DNA of 6,104 nt from Rhodobacterales bacterium. Lineage in GTDB: Bacteria > Pseudomonadota > Alphaproteobacteria > Rhodobacterales > Rhodobacteraceae. Below, one piece after another: positions 5,556 through 6,104 of the stretch (positions are counted from its first letter, which is position 1; every line of letters starts with the position of its first letter). Where the stretch lies: contig JAAFHS010000176.1 of assembly GCA_013298485.1 (NCBI GenBank), positions 1 to 6,104 of the forward strand, written 5' to 3'. The translations under genes were made by a program, and so were the position numbers. A model generated the notes under the pieces. It did not search any database, was not told where the DNA came from, and worked only from the letters and a program-made list of their open reading frames with translations.

Positions 5556-6104
5556 ATGAAGACACGACACTGGGATCGCCTGGGCAATGGCGGGCTGACC
5601 TTCACCGAACTGGGCTTCGGCGCAGCCCCCATGGCCAACCTTTACCGCGCGATCAGTGATGAGGATGCACAGGCGACGCTGACGGCGGCCTGGGACGCGG
5701 GCGTGCGCTATTTCGATACAGCACCGCTTTACGGGCTTGGCCTGTCAGAGACCCGGCTGAACCGGTTTCTGCGCGGACGCGCCCGCGATGAATATGTGAT
5801 CTCGACCAAGATCGGCCGCCTGTTGCGCGCCACTACGCAGGAATTGCGTGACGGTCATACCAAATGGTTCGACGTGCCCGCCCGGAACGAGGTGTTCGAC
5901 TACAGCTATGACGGGGTGATGCGCAGCCTTGAGTTCTCGCTCGAACGGTTGGGGCTCGACCGGGTCGATCTGCTGTATGCGCATGATCTGGATGTGTTCA
6001 CGCATGGCAGTCAGGCGGTGCTGGATGCGAAACTGGCCGAATTCATGGCCGGGGGTTACCGCGCGCTGGTGGCACTGCGCGATCAGGGCGTGATCCGGGC
6101 CTTT
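5556..6104 (+). CDS. Aldo/keto reductase, D-threo-aldose 1-dehydrogenase-like (3' end outside window)
   Basis: NAD(P)-dependent oxidoreductase of the aldo/keto reductase superfamily; 183 codons are visible and the frame is open at the right edge. The AKR tetrad is present: D54 and Y59 in FDTAPLYG, K85 in STKIGR and H143 in LLYAHD. The long stretch between K85 and H143, containing FDYSYDGVMRS (114-124), followed by HDLDVFTHGS and GGYRALVALRDQGVIRAF, matches the D-threo-aldose 1-dehydrogenase (L-fucose/D-arabinose dehydrogenase) and pyridoxal 4-dehydrogenase subgroup. The former oxidises the C1 hydroxyl of a pyranose to a lactone. The start ATG is preceded by a strong AGGGGAG seven bases upstream. 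It is divergent from the BtpA-M42-kinase operon across 78 bp. With a FucU-like mutarotase nearby, an aldose substrate is plausible, but a pyridoxal role cannot be excluded. The last third and any following genes are not visible. Confidence 0.9.
   Translation, partial: MKTRHWDRLGNGGLTFTELGFGAAPMANLYRAISDEDAQATLTAAWDAGVRYFDTAPLYGLGLSETRLNRFLRGRARDEYVISTKIGRLLRATTQELRDGHTKWFDVPARNEVFDYSYDGVMRSLEFSLERLGLDRVDLLYAHDLDVFTHGSQAVLDAKLAEFMAGGYRALVALRDQGVIRAF

Noticed and set aside
5478..5570. N-terminal extension of the BtpA-family protein to an upstream in-frame start at 5570
   Set aside because: It would overlap the start of the divergent reductase and cover the only promoter space. The extra 31 residues are not family-like, and the G-run lies just before the double ATG at 5472-5477.
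1..6104. CRISPR arrays, tRNA or rRNA genes, insertion sequences, long direct or inverted repeats
   Set aside because: None was seen on reading both strands. The window is almost fully occupied by coding sequence, with no repeated units or transposase motifs.

Overview
The window is GC-rich, densely packed DNA that reads as an alphaproteobacterial chromosome, most likely of the Rhodobacterales. The support is the base composition and codon use, the CUT1-type sugar ABC permeases, and a small lipoprotein of a type I associate with that order. The lineage call is from memory of protein families, not from a search. Nearly every base is coding; the only gaps are 99 bp (2021-2119) and 78 bp (5478-5555).

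Layout. On the + strand, positions 1-1734 hold the 3' end of a sugar transport operon: the C-terminal part of one inner-membrane permease, a second permease, and a FucU-like sugar mutarotase. They are joined by ATGA and TAATG overlaps. A small lipoprotein gene on the - strand (1721-2020) converges on the mutarotase gene and overlaps its 3' end by 14 bp. Next comes a three-gene - strand operon, transcribed from about 5477 down to 2120: a BtpA/SgcQ-family TIM-barrel protein, an M42-family metallohydrolase (FrvX/SgcX-like), and an FGGY carbohydrate kinase. Both junctions are 4-bp ATGA overlaps. A divergent + strand gene starting at 5556 encodes an aldo/keto reductase of the D-threo-aldose 1-dehydrogenase (L-fucose dehydrogenase) type and runs off the end of the window.

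How it may work together. The ABC system would import a monosaccharide or small glycoside. The mutarotase would equilibrate its anomers. The kinase would phosphorylate a ketose or polyol, and the reductase could oxidise an aldose at C1. The M42 and BtpA-family proteins have no settled enzymatic role in sugar catabolism. Relatives of both (SgcX and SgcQ) sit together in the E. coli sgc PTS operon, so finding the pair here, coupled to an FGGY kinase and next to an ABC transporter, is the main point of interest. It suggests a catabolic module that works with different uptake systems. The substrate cannot be read from the sequence.
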